Assembly (NCBI GenBank): GCA_945860325.1
Contig: CAMARL010000008.1
Coordinates: 1 to 23,772, forward strand
Direction: 5' to 3'
From: Spirosoma fluviale
Lineage (GTDB): Bacteria > Bacteroidota > Bacteroidia > Cytophagales > Spirosomataceae
DNA length: 23,772 bases
This document shows, in pieces, positions 23,182 to 23,772 of this stretch. The notes under the pieces are model-generated. The model was not told where the DNA came from, did no database searches, and saw only the letters and a list, made by a program, of their open reading frames with translations. The position numbers and the translations under genes are program-made. Every line of letters begins with the position of its first letter. Within the stretch, counting starts at the first letter, position 1.

Positions 23182-23200
23182 TAAGTTGGGCCCCAACTTA
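23182..23200. promoter_or_regulatory. 19-bp palindrome, candidate operator
   Basis: TAAGTTGGG and CCCAACTTA are a perfect 9-bp inverted repeat around a single central C. It lies midway between the leftward kinase -7 box and the rightward -7 box of the divergent gene. There is no T-run after it and no gene end nearby, so it is more likely a protein-binding site than a terminator. Confidence 0.55.
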
Positions 23201-23216
23201 ACATTTCTTAACATTT
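23197..23216 (+). promoter_or_regulatory. 10-bp tandem repeat, candidate response-regulator box
   Basis: CTTAACATTT occurs twice in immediate succession (23197-23206 and 23207-23216), giving a TTAACA motif at 10-bp spacing. OmpR/PhoB-family regulators bind direct repeats at 10-11-bp spacing, and the PhoP box of Bacillus subtilis has a similar TTAACA core. The second copy ends 19 bp upstream of the -7 box at 23236, where an activator touching RNA polymerase would sit. Confidence 0.5.
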
Positions 23217-23235
23217 TTGAATTAAAAGGATTTCG

Positions 23236-23243
23236 TATGTTTG
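23236..23243 (+). promoter_or_regulatory. candidate -7 box of the divergent exported-protein gene
   Basis: TATGTTTG matches TAnnTTTG exactly. A TTG at 23217-23219 lies 16 bp upstream, slightly closer than the usual -33 spacing. Leader to the ATG at 23267 is about 15-20 nt. The weak -33 spacing fits a promoter helped by an activator. Confidence 0.5.
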
Positions 23244-23266
23244 CGGCACAACAAAAACAAAAATGT

Positions 23267-23772
23267 ATGAAAAACTTATTGTTAACCTCACTAATAGCTT
23301 TGCTAGGCATCAGTTCCTTTGCCCAAGAAGCTAAAAAAGAAGCAACTATAAAAATTATAGTTATTGAAAATGGAAAAGAAAAAGTCATTGAAAGAAAATA
23401 CTCCGACATCCAAAAGGCGGACGCTGAGATTAAAAAATTATCAGATTCATTAGATTTGAAAATACCCACTAGCGGAGTTAAGAATAAAATTGTTCGCATA
23501 GAGGTCAATAAAGACGATCGACGCGGTGGTGGACCTCAACTGATGATGCGAGAGGGAAAAGAACTGATGGAGCGAGAAGGAAAAGAGTTAAAAAATTTCA
23601 AAGGTGATTTGGGACCTAGTAGACCTGGCGCCGGAAGAATGATTATCCGAAGAATGAACAAAGGTGGAAATCCTGCGGACGTTTTAATATTACGAGATAA
23701 TGATTCCATCAACCCTAACAGGGGACCAAGAGGAAATTTCGAAATGCAGGGTCATCCCCCATTTGGCAAAAT
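23267..23772 (+). CDS. exported basic protein divergent from the kinase gene, partial (3' end beyond the window)
   Basis: An open frame from the ATG at 23267 (an out-of-frame ATG lies at 23263) runs off the right edge for 168 codons. Residues 1-19 (MKNLLLTSLIALLGISSFA) are a signal peptide with a likely cut before QEAKK. The mature start, about 24-80, has alternating charged and hydrophobic residues (IKIIVIENGKEKVIERKY). A basic Gly/Arg/Met-rich part follows, with REGKEL repeated twice in 14 residues (MMREGKELMEREGKELK), then GRMIIRRMNKGGNP. I do not recognise a family. Length so far, secretion and position opposite a histidine kinase make it a candidate target or modulator of that system (inference). 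It is clearly a real gene: codon use matches its neighbours and the signal peptide is strong. Confidence 0.75.
   Translation, partial: MKNLLLTSLIALLGISSFAQEAKKEATIKIIVIENGKEKVIERKYSDIQKADAEIKKLSDSLDLKIPTSGVKNKIVRIEVNKDDRRGGGPQLMMREGKELMEREGKELKNFKGDLGPSRPGAGRMIIRRMNKGGNPADVLILRDNDSINPNRGPRGNFEMQGHPPFGK

Noticed and set aside
1..23772. Mobile element, prophage, CRISPR array or defence island
   Set aside because: I saw no transposase, integrase, phage structural gene, regular spaced repeat or attachment site; composition and gene content look like ordinary chromosome.

Overview
The window looks like a piece of chromosome from a Bacteroidota (Bacteroidetes) bacterium, probably a cytophagalean. 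The evidence is the low GC content, A-rich start-codon contexts with little Shine-Dalgarno signal, several TAnnTTTG-type -7 boxes, and the arrangement exbB-exbD-exbD-tonB with a TonB of the Bacteroidetes type. Genes are tightly packed. All four convergent gene pairs overlap at their 3' ends, which suggests a compact genome. I see no rRNA, tRNA, CRISPR array, insertion sequence or prophage.

Layout. 1-3993 (minus strand): an energy-transduction operon read from right to left: exbB-like proton channel, two exbD genes, tonB, a small two-helix membrane protein, and a PstS-like substrate-binding lipoprotein cut by the window edge. 3994-4340 is an AT-rich divergent control region with phased A-tracts. 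4341-4670 is a short DUF721/DciA-like gene. 4648-7352 (minus) is a close-packed three-gene unit: a dolichyl-phosphate-mannose-synthase-like GT2, a NodB-type deacetylase and a GT87-like membrane glycosyltransferase. Together they look like a pathway that loads, deacetylates and transfers a lipid-linked sugar. 7437-10970 (plus) carries an S66 LD-carboxypeptidase, a YifB/ComM-family AAA+ protein and an exported thioredoxin-like protein. 11069-13886 carries an exported M28 metallopeptidase and ftsZ. 13874-14638 (minus) is cutC. 14809-15030 is a small DUF2795 protein whose terminator lies inside the end of the opposing glpD (15027-16592). 16787-20623 (plus) holds a membrane-anchored TPR protein, a clear terminator, then ribH, lysC and serS. 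20616-23136 (minus) is a histidine kinase/response regulator pair. It faces a divergent gene for an exported basic protein that runs off the right edge.

Most genes are housekeeping. Two places deserve attention. The first is the 130-bp gap at 23137-23266. It contains -7 boxes pointing both ways, a 19-bp palindrome and a perfect 10-bp tandem repeat of the kind bound by OmpR/PhoB regulators. This suggests a self-regulated two-component system with a divergent envelope-protein target, in the style of cpxP/cpxRA. The second is the GT2-deacetylase-GT87 unit, whose logic resembles the FlmF2-NaxD-FlmK amino-sugar pathway of Francisella. All functional calls come from reading protein motifs by eye; no database search was run.
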